A stretch of 64,000 bases of DNA from JBOFSQ01 sp051651625. Lineage in GTDB: Bacteria; Planctomycetota; Planctomycetia; Pirellulales; Thermoguttaceae. The stretch is from contig JBOFSQ010000085.1 of NCBI GenBank assembly GCA_051651625.1, forward strand, positions 53,800 through 117,799. The letters are read 5' to 3'. Position 1 is the stretch's first letter. The number at the start of each line of letters is the position of its first letter. The notes below the pieces were generated by a model, which had not been told where the DNA came from, searched no databases, and worked only from the letters and a program-made list of their open reading frames with translations. The translations under genes and the position numbers were made by a program. Shown here piece by piece: positions 26,453-34,297 of this stretch.

Positions 26453-27961
26453 ATGTTTGGACGCGACCTTATCTGGTGTTGTTTGGTGTTGGCTGTTGTC
26501 GGTTCGGCGTCGGTTGTACGCGGTGCGGACGCCAGCCAAGACGTTCTCTTGGTCGTCTTTTCATCACCGAACGACGCGGCGTGTCGCCGGATGACACCGC
26601 TCATCGACGAGCTTGCGGCGAGCAACATGCCGATTCTTCGTGTAGATGGGGCGCAGTCGCCGGAGCTTGTGGCGAAGTATGGCGTCACGACTTACCCTAC
26701 ACTCATCGCACTCGCTGGCGGTCTGGAAGTTGACCGCGTCGTCGGAAGTGCCGACCCGATAGTGCTCAAGCCGCGCGTTGTGCGGATGTTTGAACAGGCC
26801 AAAGCGCACCTCGCTACAGTCGCGGCAGCAACGTTACCAGTTGTCACGCCGCAAACGATGGTGCCGACAGCAGCGGCATTATCACCAGCAGTTGCGTCGC
26901 CGGATCGTGTGTCGGTGCGTCTCAAAGTGACCGACACGCAAGGATATTCGTGGGGAACAGGAACGATCATCGACACACGTCAAGGGAGCGCACTCATTCT
27001 CACTTGCGGCCATATCTTCCGCGAGTCGCGCGGGATGGGTGCGGTGGAAGTCCACGTTTTTCAGGATGGAAAACCGTATGCCGTGAGCGGACGTTGTTTG
27101 CGTTACAATCTTGAAAACGACTTGGCACTCGTCGAGATTCGTGTTCCGGCGACGATGGTTGGCGCGATTCGTCTTGCACCGGAAGGGCACCGTCTCGAAG
27201 TTGGCCAGAGTGTTACGAGCATCGGTTGCAACGGCGGCGACAATCCGACTGCGAAACCGCATCGCATAATCTCGCTCGACAAAGTTTCGACACCGCCATC
27301 GCATTCGACGCCGTTTTACTACATTCAAGTTTCGGGGGCACCAGTTAGCGGACGAAGTGGCGGCGGACTCTTTACTGATGACGGTTATCTCGTTGGGGTT
27401 TGCAACACCGCTGACCCGCAAACCGATGACGGCCACTTCGTTCCGGCGAGTGTGATTCGCGGCGAACTTGACGCGGCGAATTTGGCGGTTATCTACCGCG
27501 AACCGTCTGTGGAAAGTGCGTTGCGTGAACCGCCGCGTCTGCCGTCGGTGGTTCCATCGCCGATGGTTGCAGCGCAGACGCCGCAACAGCTTCCCGCCGA
27601 AACGAACGTTGTGCCAGCGAATTTCCTGACGGCGAATGGTCAAAGTGTGGTGCAGGCGGCGGCGCAAACAGTTCCGCTTCGCAACGAGGTTGCGTTCCGT
27701 GAGGGTGGGGTTGATGCGAACGATACGCAGTTAGTTTCGCTGGCACCGGCGGCGGGAGCGGTGGCGGCGAGTGGACAGCGGCAGTTAACGCCGCAGGAGC
27801 GTTCGACACTTCAAGAGATTCAGCGGCGTCAGGAGGCTGGTGACGAGGTGATTATCATCGTTCGGCCTCGCAACAACGCGCAGGCACCGAGCGACGTGAT
27901 TGTTCTTCAGGCACCGAGCGACCCGTTTCTGGCGGCCCTCGGCGGTGCGGCGACGCGATGA
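26453..27961 (+). CDS. Secreted fusion of a thioredoxin-like domain and a trypsin-fold protease
   Basis: A 502-residue exported protein. After a signal peptide (cleavage near VVRGAD) comes a thioredoxin-fold domain (about 28-120) with VVFSSPNDAACRRM and the cis-proline YGVTTYPT; the usual CxxC is reduced to one cysteine, Cys44. Residues 150-345 form a chymotrypsin-like protease with His187 (TCGHIF), Asp223 (ENDLALVEI) and Ser302 (SGRSGGGL). The tail is long, Ala/Gln/Pro-rich and probably disordered. One role could be a protease docked through a non-redox thioredoxin module. AAGGA precedes ATG 26453. Confidence 0.85.
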   Translation: MFGRDLIWCCLVLAVVGSASVVRGADASQDVLLVVFSSPNDAACRRMTPLIDELAASNMPILRVDGAQSPELVAKYGVTTYPTLIALAGGLEVDRVVGSADPIVLKPRVVRMFEQAKAHLATVAAATLPVVTPQTMVPTAAALSPAVASPDRVSVRLKVTDTQGYSWGTGTIIDTRQGSALILTCGHIFRESRGMGAVEVHVFQDGKPYAVSGRCLRYNLENDLALVEIRVPATMVGAIRLAPEGHRLEVGQSVTSIGCNGGDNPTAKPHRIISLDKVSTPPSHSTPFYYIQVSGAPVSGRSGGGLFTDDGYLVGVCNTADPQTDDGHFVPASVIRGELDAANLAVIYREPSVESALREPPRLPSVVPSPMVAAQTPQQLPAETNVVPANFLTANGQSVVQAAAQTVPLRNEVAFREGGVDANDTQLVSLAPAAGAVAASGQRQLTPQERSTLQEIQRRQEAGDEVIIIVRPRNNAQAPSDVIVLQAPSDPFLAALGGAATR

Positions 27962-28018
27962 CGATGTGGTGATCTTGGCGACGCGGGCAAAAAAATGTTT
28001 CGCGTCGTGTGGCACTTC

Positions 28019-28046
28019 TTGACAACGCGGCGGATGTCGGGATAAT
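28019..28046 (+). promoter_or_regulatory. Putative promoter of tRNA-Gln
   Basis: TTGACA (28019-28024) and GATAAT (28041-28046) are spaced by 16 bases, a near-consensus sigma-70 promoter about 55 bases before the tRNA. Confidence 0.65.
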
Positions 28047-28100
28047 CCCGCCTCTTGTCGCGGTTCGTGTGCGACAGACATACGCTTCTGAAGCGACTAC

Positions 28101-28172
28101 TGCCCGGTGGTGTAATTGGTAACACAAGGGATTTTGGTTCCCTCATACAAGGTTCGAGTCCTTGCCGGGTAG
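28101..28172 (+). tRNA. tRNA-Gln (anticodon TTG)
   Basis: A 72-base cloverleaf. The acceptor stem is TGCCCGG with CCGGGTA, the D arm GTGT/ACAC, the anticodon stem AGGGA/TCCCT with loop TTTTGGT (anticodon TTG), and the T arm CAAGG/CCTTG with loop TTCGAGT. CCA is not encoded. The tyrosine-recombinase gene at 28399-29562 points at its 3' end, so it is the likely attachment site of the element to its right. Confidence 0.95.
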
Positions 28173-28209
28173 CTCATGCGGTGTTTTACGCTATCGTGAG
28201 ACGTGCTGT

Positions 28210-28233
28210 AAAACACGGGAAACACCGTGTTTT
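28210..28233 (+). terminator. Hairpin after tRNA-Gln
   Basis: A perfect nine-pair stem (AAAACACGG / CCGTGTTTT) with a six-base loop ending in a T-run, 38 bases after the tRNA. It fits a terminator for the tRNA, although the attachment junction of the element should lie between them. Confidence 0.6.
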
Positions 28234-28398
28234 GTAGGGCGAAACGAGTTTTGTGTGATTTTCTGGAATCATCTACAAGCAAGTAGAAAACGTCAGGTTT
28301 TCGTCAATTTAGGAACGAAAAGGTATACGTTTTTTTGACTCGTTTCGCGGTCGGTTTCTCTTACCACTCTGGGAGCAGTATCTCGATGTCTGTGTCGG

Positions 28399-29562
28399 TT
28401 AAGACTCCATGGCCGCAGTCTTGGTGGGCTTCAAAGACGGTTTCGCTATCGTTCCGGTTTGCATTGTCACCTTGGCGGCGGCTCGCTGTAGGTCTTCAAG
28501 ACGCACCGCAGAATAACAGGTGTCCGCTACCTTGACCGAGTGTCCCAACATTGCTGCTGATAGCTCACGCCCAATCGTCACGTCGGCTCGAAGCTCGATA
28601 CTGCGTGAGAATCGGAAGTTGTCAAACGGGCGTGGTATTGGGGCGACTTCTGCCTTCTTGATAATATCGCTGATTGTCTTTTGGGCACCCGTCACACGAT
28701 TCTTGATTGGGTCTATCACGAGGTCTTCACCGCCGCGTCCAGACTCCAGTTGCAGAGCGTCAAGCTCTACGCGAACTTCGTTGAACAACGCACACTGCCG
28801 ACTCCCTTTCCCTGCGTGGCACGCTGTTTTGGGACTCGTCACAAAGAGTGTGTCGTCACCTACGTCGCACCACCGCAGCTTCTTGATCTCGCTCGGTCTC
28901 ATCCCGCAGAATCTAGCCAAAACGAAAATCACTCGCCACGTTCGAGATGGACAAGACGCCAAAATCCGCGATGTCTCTTCAAGGGTGACGATCCGGTCTT
29001 TGGACGTATTACGCGGTGAATCCTTGCGAACGCCGTGTGTCGGACTCTTATCAATCCACGCACGCGACACCGCATAATTGAAGACTGTAGCACACTTCTT
29101 GAGCGTTATGTGTACGGTCGCAGCCGCATAATTCCACTCCTTCAGGGCATCGCGGAATCCTTCTATATGGGAGCGGTCAATCGTGGCGATGTCGGTCTTG
29201 GAATCAAAGAATCGAAAGAAGCGGGTCTGTGCCTCTTTGTAAATCCTGACCGTCGATTCAACAACACCTCGATCCTCCTCAAGGAACTTCGTCCACAGTT
29301 CTTCGCAAGTAACGACCTCTGGAATCGCTATCAATCCTGCCTTTTGCAATTTTTGTCGCAGCCTATCCGGTGCGTTTTCAATCCAAGCATTTACGCTCTC
29401 CGGTAGCGGGTCTGCGTTTCGCTGGCTTGCCTCTATATGCTTGCAGGTCTTGTAGACGGTCTGTGCAGTGTCCGCTTTGTAGCGGTTCTTCGCAAGCGAC
29501 ACGCTCTTGCCACTATCAAGCACAACAAGGTATCGGTCTTTCCTATTCACAAATTGCGCCAT
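28399..29562 (-). CDS. int: Tyrosine recombinase (integrase) of the tRNA-Gln element
   Basis: A 387-residue phage-type integrase. An N-terminal arm/SAM-like core-binding domain (about 90-185, TVRIYKEAQTRFFRFFDSK) leads into the catalytic domain: Arg in CGMRPSEIKKL, the second Arg in DNFRFSR (the His of HxxR is replaced by Asp, as in other planctomycete integrases), LGHS and the Tyr nucleophile in DTCYSAVRLED. The gene ends 227 bases from tRNA-Gln and points to it, the normal position for an att-site integrase. It has an AGGAG site before the ATG. It should insert and, with the excisionase at 31453, remove the element. Confidence 0.92.
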   Translation of the reverse strand: MAQFVNRKDRYLVVLDSGKSVSLAKNRYKADTAQTVYKTCKHIEASQRNADPLPESVNAWIENAPDRLRQKLQKAGLIAIPEVVTCEELWTKFLEEDRGVVESTVRIYKEAQTRFFRFFDSKTDIATIDRSHIEGFRDALKEWNYAAATVHITLKKCATVFNYAVSRAWIDKSPTHGVRKDSPRNTSKDRIVTLEETSRILASCPSRTWRVIFVLARFCGMRPSEIKKLRWCDVGDDTLFVTSPKTACHAGKGSRQCALFNEVRVELDALQLESGRGGEDLVIDPIKNRVTGAQKTISDIIKKAEVAPIPRPFDNFRFSRSIELRADVTIGRELSAAMLGHSVKVADTCYSAVRLEDLQRAAAKVTMQTGTIAKPSLKPTKTAAMES

Positions 29563-29670
29563 GTTATTCTCCTTTCAAATGGGTTGGCGCACCCCTTTGC
29601 CGCTCGGCATTGTAACAGACGCCAGCCGACACGGAAGGGGAAACGCCGATGGATGTTAGCGAAAAAAAGT

Positions 29671-29759
29671 TGGTTGCGACAATGCGACATGCGACAAGTT
29701 TTGTGTTTTCCCGCGTTTCACGCATATCTTGTCGCAGTCGCATCTTGTAGCAAGAGGGT
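29671..29759. other. Iteron-like TGCGACA repeats forming a large hairpin
   Basis: Three direct TGCGACA copies (29675, 29683 and 29690) face inverted TGTCGCA and GTCGCAT copies (29730-29742) across about 33 bases. They sit between the primase-polymerase stop and the integrase start. They could be an origin or regulator-binding iterons for the element, or a strong transcriptional stop. There is no other feature in this 197-base gap. Confidence 0.45.
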
Positions 29760-31433
29760 TTAGGCTTTGCGATATACTAGCTTCGTCCCCTCTGCTTTCC
29801 CGGTGACGATTCCAGCGCGGCTCATTTCGGCAAGAACGATGCCAGCTCTATCGGTGCCACCTTCTCCACGAAAACGGCTCCCATTCCGCACGACATCGCG
29901 CGGCTCTGCCTTGCCATACTTGTCAATCACCTTCAAGATGTCGCCCCAGTCGGGGTTCAAGATGGCGGGGGCGGCTGTGGTGCCAGCTACTCCCGTCGCC
30001 GAGCCGGTCGCTTCGTATAGCTCATAGCAAAAAATCTGCAACACAGCATCGAAGCCAGCGTAGGCGCGGTTTTTTGTTGACTTTTTCCGCGATGCCTTGT
30101 ATCGCTCAAGCTCGATCTCATAGGCATCGAGTTCATTCCTGTGTTCTTGAACCCATTTTTCTTGAATCGAGACCAAAGGTCGTAACAGTTCACTTTGGAC
30201 GCGGGTTTTGCCATCACCACTATCAGCGATAACGACTACCCAGACAATCACCGGTTCGCTCCATCCGCTTTTGGCAGTGACATTGTGCGAAGCTCCAATC
30301 AGGGTAGACGTAACAACGTCGAGTGTAATCGCTACAACGTCTGGGGCGACGTTCTTGGCGGCGGCAATCTCCATCACAAACTCCTGCTCTTTAGGATGCA
30401 GTACGTCGAGTGGATATGGCTTGTACGCTGGGGCAGGTGCATTGACGGTGACAGCGTGCGACGTGTTTTCACCGTACCCATCACTCAAGAGCTGTCGTGC
30501 CGCTGCGGATTCATCGCAGCCGTGTTCGAGTATGGAGTAAACCTGAAAGAAGTTGTACCCCTGTACCTCGAATGGCGCGGCGTTTGTAGAAAAGACGTAG
30601 AAGAGCGGTTGCGTTGTGTGCAGCGACGCCGACGTGCCATCCTCTTCCTTGTTTGGTCTCCGCCACTCCTCGTTATCGCCATCTCCGCTCATATGGCAGT
30701 ACGTCCAGCCGTGTTCGACAAGAAGCGTCCTGACGACCTCACGGCCTCGCTCGTTGAAGTCTTCGGTGGGTGATGTGCTTGTAGATGTCGCCGATGTCCG
30801 CGACAACATGCGTGCTGACACCGTCACGGGCTGCTTCGCCGTTTTAGATGGCGTCGCGTCGAACGAACGCGCAGCATCGAGAAGTAACTCGACTTCTGTT
30901 GCGGTCAATATGGACAATGCCGTGAACTCGCCTTGCGTGAGTGTGTACCCCGCACTCGGTGCGCATAGAAAGTACCCCCTTTCTCCGCGAGTCTCGATGA
31001 ACGTGACCTGTTCATTATTGCCGTTGGCGTTCATCTCGAACGCACTGGCGAGTTTGGTACTCCCACCGATCAGCTCCTCACAACGAACGACAACGTGCTT
31101 GCCGCCACGCTGCGTTGTCTCGATTACAAACTTCTCAACGAGGTGTGGTGGTATTTTGTCCAGCCACGCATCGTACAGCCTCGCCTCTTTATCGAAGTCT
31201 ATGCACAGCAGGTTGCCCGATACTGCACCGCACACGATGGCGAGTGAATCGCCGCGCCAACCTTTGACATCTTCCTCGGTCGCAATCCGCGTCTGGAACT
31301 CCTTCCACGCGACGCTCGCCCTTTTGTTTTCGAGAGTCGTCGGCACCACCGACAGACCGGCAGCGATATAATCACACGCAGCTTTCTTGAGATCGTCCGG
31401 CAACTGCTCTTTGCCTTGCTCAAATGTAGTCAT
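29760..31433 (-). CDS. Bifunctional DNA primase-polymerase (AEP) with reduced C-terminal ATPase
   Basis: A 557-residue replication protein. The N-terminal Prim-Pol domain (about 15-185) has GLSVVP, the metal-binding pair in LCIDFD and the downstream RGGKHVVVR histidine motif. From about 330 a DUF3987-like segment begins (KNVAPDVVAITLDVVTSTLIG) with a Walker A loop ADSGDGKTRV (about 390-399), but the rest of that helicase-like ATPase, including any Walker B, is absent: only about 50 residues follow before a winged-helix-like C-terminus (LKVIDKYGKAEPRDVVRNG). It would prime and copy the element's DNA. ATG 31433 follows AGGAAACG. Confidence 0.85.
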   Translation of the reverse strand: MTTFEQGKEQLPDDLKKAACDYIAAGLSVVPTTLENKRASVAWKEFQTRIATEEDVKGWRGDSLAIVCGAVSGNLLCIDFDKEARLYDAWLDKIPPHLVEKFVIETTQRGGKHVVVRCEELIGGSTKLASAFEMNANGNNEQVTFIETRGERGYFLCAPSAGYTLTQGEFTALSILTATEVELLLDAARSFDATPSKTAKQPVTVSARMLSRTSATSTSTSPTEDFNERGREVVRTLLVEHGWTYCHMSGDGDNEEWRRPNKEEDGTSASLHTTQPLFYVFSTNAAPFEVQGYNFFQVYSILEHGCDESAAARQLLSDGYGENTSHAVTVNAPAPAYKPYPLDVLHPKEQEFVMEIAAAKNVAPDVVAITLDVVTSTLIGASHNVTAKSGWSEPVIVWVVVIADSGDGKTRVQSELLRPLVSIQEKWVQEHRNELDAYEIELERYKASRKKSTKNRAYAGFDAVLQIFCYELYEATGSATGVAGTTAAPAILNPDWGDILKVIDKYGKAEPRDVVRNGSRFRGEGGTDRAGIVLAEMSRAGIVTGKAEGTKLVYRKA

Positions 31434-31452
31434 AGTTTCGTTTCCTTTCCTG

Positions 31453-31704
31453 TTAGTTGTCTGTGGTTTCAGTAACGCCGCCACTCGCCACCCAAGCGAG
31501 CAGAGCCTTTCGTGAGAACAGCAGCCGCCGCGCAATGCGTCGATGCGGAAGGCTCCCATTTCTCACTGCGGCCATAACCCCACGCTGGCAAACGCCAAGC
31601 AGTTTGGCTGCTTGCGCCTGATTCAGAATCTCCGTTTCCACCGGAGCTTCCGCCTTTGCTACCGTAAACGGCTTGCGCGTACCCTTCGTCGATGTCCTTG
31701 TCAT
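31453..31704 (-). CDS. Excisionase-type helix-turn-helix protein
   Basis: An 83-residue protein with a MerR/AlpA-like winged helix: LNQAQAAKLLGVCQRGVMAAVRNG then LPHRRIARRLLFSRKALLAWVASGG, the pattern of the DNA-binding domain used in phage excisionases. It is the gene before the primase-polymerase (20-base gap) and is probably cotranscribed. It should bend DNA at the att site or regulate the element. Start 31704 follows a purine-poor leader; an ATG in a slightly longer form is possible. Confidence 0.8.
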   Translation of the reverse strand: MTRTSTKGTRKPFTVAKAEAPVETEILNQAQAAKLLGVCQRGVMAAVRNGSLPHRRIARRLLFSRKALLAWVASGGVTETTDN

Positions 31705-31877
31705 TATGTACCCCGTGTAGTGTTGTGTCCTCTGCAATCAGGTGCCACCACTGCGGCGACACTCGTGAGCGTTAAACGCAACGCCTTTCTACATAACCCG
31801 GCTTGTCAACGAAAATGCGCCTTTTTTCGCAAATCGCTATCACAACAATTGGGCTGCCCAAGAGGCGGGCGCGTAGA

Positions 31878-31912
31878 AAAAGCCGCGAAAGATAGGCTCT
31901 CGCGGCTTTGAA
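31878..31912 (-). terminator. Rho-independent terminator
   Basis: On the minus strand a GC-rich stem (AAAGCCGCGA / TCGCGGCTTT) is followed by a T-run. It lies 36 bases after the stop of the gene at 31949-33181 and would end that transcript before the excisionase gene. Confidence 0.75.
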
Positions 31913-31948
31913 AAAATGAAAAGTTTTTGGGAGCTTGTCAACGAGTTG

Positions 31949-33181
31949 TCAATTCTCGTTCCAGCGGTCGCCATTAGCTGCCCGCTTGGCGAGCTCGGTA
32001 TCTTCTTTAATTTTCGCCCGCAACACGAGGAGGTCTTGCCAAAATTTGGTACGCCCAACCGCTGCCCGTCCGCGTATCGGTTCGAGTGCCGCACCGATCT
32101 GCTCGGCGGTGGCTTCGGGGCGATAGCCGACGAGACGGTGAATTTCGCGGCATCGGTCGTTAACCTTTTTCCACTTGTCTAACCTGATGGCTATCTTCGC
32201 AGCGGCTTTGTAGTTTGATGCGTCACTGGGGAGACAGACTTCCTGTAGCCGACAAATCATGTCCGCCTCACGCTCGGCGTCGCTTTGCAGCTTGGATAAA
32301 GCGGCGGCAACGTCGTCGGGTGCCACCGTCGGCATTGTCGCCACTATCGCCTTCACCAGTTGTCGGTAATTTTCATCGGTTTTCGCGTTGAATTGTTCTC
32401 GCGCTTTCCGTTCCAAATAACGCGAACAGGCTTCCTCTATCAAGAACTCGTCACTATCACTGGTTATACCTTCCCACTCATGTGAGTTCGGGTCTTTTTC
32501 CTGCAGTAAGCTCAAAGCATGTTGCCAACCATACCTGTTCGCCTCATCCAAAACAAAGCGTTGCTTTGCGTCAATCTCCGCCACACAATCTTTGTGTATG
32601 TCGGCAAGTGAACTCTCGGCGTTCGAGTTTTCGTCATCAGGAAGAGCTGATGGAACGAAGCTAAAAAGATGCCACTGTAGCGAGAGGATCGCAGCATCTA
32701 ACCGCTCATTTGCGGTACGCAGCAACCTCCAACAAATACCGCATGCGTCGATACCGCGATCAGGCACTCGGTAGAACACCTTGATAATACTCACAACCGC
32801 CGCCAGCGACGCTGCGACTTTTTCAAACCCCGGCGGTGGCGATTGTATTACATCGTAAAGACCAGTAATAGCATCCCAAGTATCCTTAACAGTTTTGACG
32901 ACTTCATTTTTTGCGTCGTACAGTGCTGACCAGAGTTCAATCTCTTTAGGGCAGTCGAAATCTTTGGAACCTTCGTGTTGGGTGTAGTCTTCGCCAGCGT
33001 AGGCTATGATACGAATCCGTTCTTGCAAAGTTTTCGACAGTTTGGCAACCTCAATCGCCTTCTGCACATATTCCCCGATCCCCGGAGCGAATGGTGCCAG
33101 CGGTTTCTCCTTGCCAGACTTCGTTGTGGCGTCGGTCGGCGTCGTGGTGGGAGCAGACTTTGAGCGTGATTTGCTTGCCAT
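31949..33181 (-). CDS. Unknown protein of the tRNA-Gln element
   Basis: A 410-residue soluble, mostly helical protein that I do not recognise. The first 30 residues are Ser/Thr/Lys-rich and likely disordered. Residues 130-160 are hydrophobic (FEKVAASLAAVVSIIKVFYRV) but too short and charged for a sure membrane helix. Cys pairs occur near 164-168 (DACGICWRLL). It has its own terminator and a CAGGAG ribosome site, so it forms a separate unit from excisionase-primase-integrase. As cargo of an integrated element, it could be a defence or exclusion factor; that is speculation. Confidence 0.6.
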   Translation of the reverse strand: MASKSRSKSAPTTTPTDATTKSGKEKPLAPFAPGIGEYVQKAIEVAKLSKTLQERIRIIAYAGEDYTQHEGSKDFDCPKEIELWSALYDAKNEVVKTVKDTWDAITGLYDVIQSPPPGFEKVAASLAAVVSIIKVFYRVPDRGIDACGICWRLLRTANERLDAAILSLQWHLFSFVPSALPDDENSNAESSLADIHKDCVAEIDAKQRFVLDEANRYGWQHALSLLQEKDPNSHEWEGITSDSDEFLIEEACSRYLERKAREQFNAKTDENYRQLVKAIVATMPTVAPDDVAAALSKLQSDAEREADMICRLQEVCLPSDASNYKAAAKIAIRLDKWKKVNDRCREIHRLVGYRPEATAEQIGAALEPIRGRAAVGRTKFWQDLLVLRAKIKEDTELAKRAANGDRWNEN

Positions 33182-33517
33182 GAGACGAGGCTCCTGTAGA
33201 CGGTTTCGGGGAACCGCACCTTGCGTGCCCACTATCCGATGGCGGGCATGGTAGCGGGGTACTCTTTAGCTGTCAAGAGACACCGCTGCCGCCGTCCAAG
33301 AAACTCGCCGAGGCGATGGCGAAGGGGCGGCAAAGTTAGATGAGAAACTGTAGAAAGTTTTGGCGGCATCGTCCTAACAGATTGTAATCTGTAAGGACGC
33401 AGATATTATAACAACTCATCGTGAACAGACCGGAGATGTTTTTGTCGATGTTGCCCAAGAACGGCTGAAGCCGTCCGTGGGGCGGACGTGCCGACGCGAA
33501 CGTCTCGCAGGTGCATT

Positions 33518-33658
33518 CTCAAAACGCGGTTCCGCGCCGTGCCGCCACATGTGGAGAAGCGGGTGATGGAGATCGGCGACCTCGTCGTGCTCGAATCACT
33601 CACCGAACTCGCCGTGACGTGCCAATCGCTCGCAGAGTTTGAAGAGGCTCTGCGGTGA
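33518..33658 (+). pseudogene. Remnant of an Rpn/DUF4351-type nuclease C-terminus
   Basis: A reading frame ending TGA 33656-33658 encodes LKTRFRAVPPHVEKR.. then LESLTELAVTCQSLAEFEEALR. This mirrors the last 45 residues of the Rpn-type protein at 37368-38390 (RRFENVPQQL..LDELFDLAFDCKTLKEFQKAL). No start or nuclease domain remains. The rest of the gap 33182-33743 holds only a short palindrome (ACAGATTGTAATCTGT, 33378-33393). Confidence 0.6.
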
Positions 33659-33743
33659 AGGCTGTGTTCGCGTAGTGCTCGTCGATTGTTGACAATAAAA
33701 CATAGGGTTTGTCAGTAATCGTCGGGCACCACGAAAACACCGG

Positions 33744-34280
33744 TCAAGAAAACATGTCCATTAGACCGTCGCCATCCACATCCATAGCGTATTCATCGGC
33801 AAAACCATCTCCGTCGGTGTCCATTGTCATCGTATCTATTAGACCATCGCCGTCTGCATCCATAGCGAACGTGTCAAATTGTCCATCGCCGGTTGTATCC
33901 GTAGCGAATGAATCGAATTGTCCATCGCCGGTTGTGTCCATTGCAATCTCGTCAAATTGACCGTCGCCGTCCGCGTCCCTTGCCATCGTGTCCAATAGAC
34001 CGTCACCGTTTGTGTCCTCCATAACCAACGTATCAAATTGACCGTCGCCATTTCTATCCGCTGCCAGTATCACCTTGTCAGCAAAGCCATCACCGTTCGC
34101 GTCAATCGCCACCCCAAAACCTCCCATGTCCGGCGAGCCGTCGCCGTCCATGTCTATTGCCACTACCGCTGTCTCCACGTCAGCCACGCCGTCACCGTTG
34201 GCGTCAATTGCCATTGTCTCAACATAGAGTGAACCGTCGCCGTTGGTGTCCATCGGTAGTGTGTCAAATTGATTTGTCAT
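33744..34280 (-). CDS. Calcium-binding-type DxDGDG tandem repeat protein
   Basis: A 178-residue protein made of twelve D-x-[NDT]-G-D-G loops. The C-terminal six are an exact 13-residue period (DADGDGQFDEIAM, DTTGDGQFDSFAT and so on), the spacing of thrombospondin type 3 and EF-hand-like calcium loops; the first six are looser. There is no signal peptide or membrane helix, although such loops usually work outside the cell. GGAG stands eight bases before ATG 34280. It is the last gene of the operon after the GYF_2 membrane proteins, 17 bases downstream of the 643-residue one. Its role is unknown. Confidence 0.8.
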   Translation of the reverse strand: MTNQFDTLPMDTNGDGSLYVETMAIDANGDGVADVETAVVAIDMDGDGSPDMGGFGVAIDANGDGFADKVILAADRNGDGQFDTLVMEDTNGDGLLDTMARDADGDGQFDEIAMDTTGDGQFDSFATDTTGDGQFDTFAMDADGDGLIDTMTMDTDGDGFADEYAMDVDGDGLMDMFS

Positions 34281-34297
34281 AGCTGTCTCCAATTTTG

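Noticed and set aside
28165..33420. Second attachment copy of the tRNA-Gln 3' end
   Set aside because: I looked for GGTTCGAGTCCTTGCCGGG and its complement to the right and saw no convincing match.
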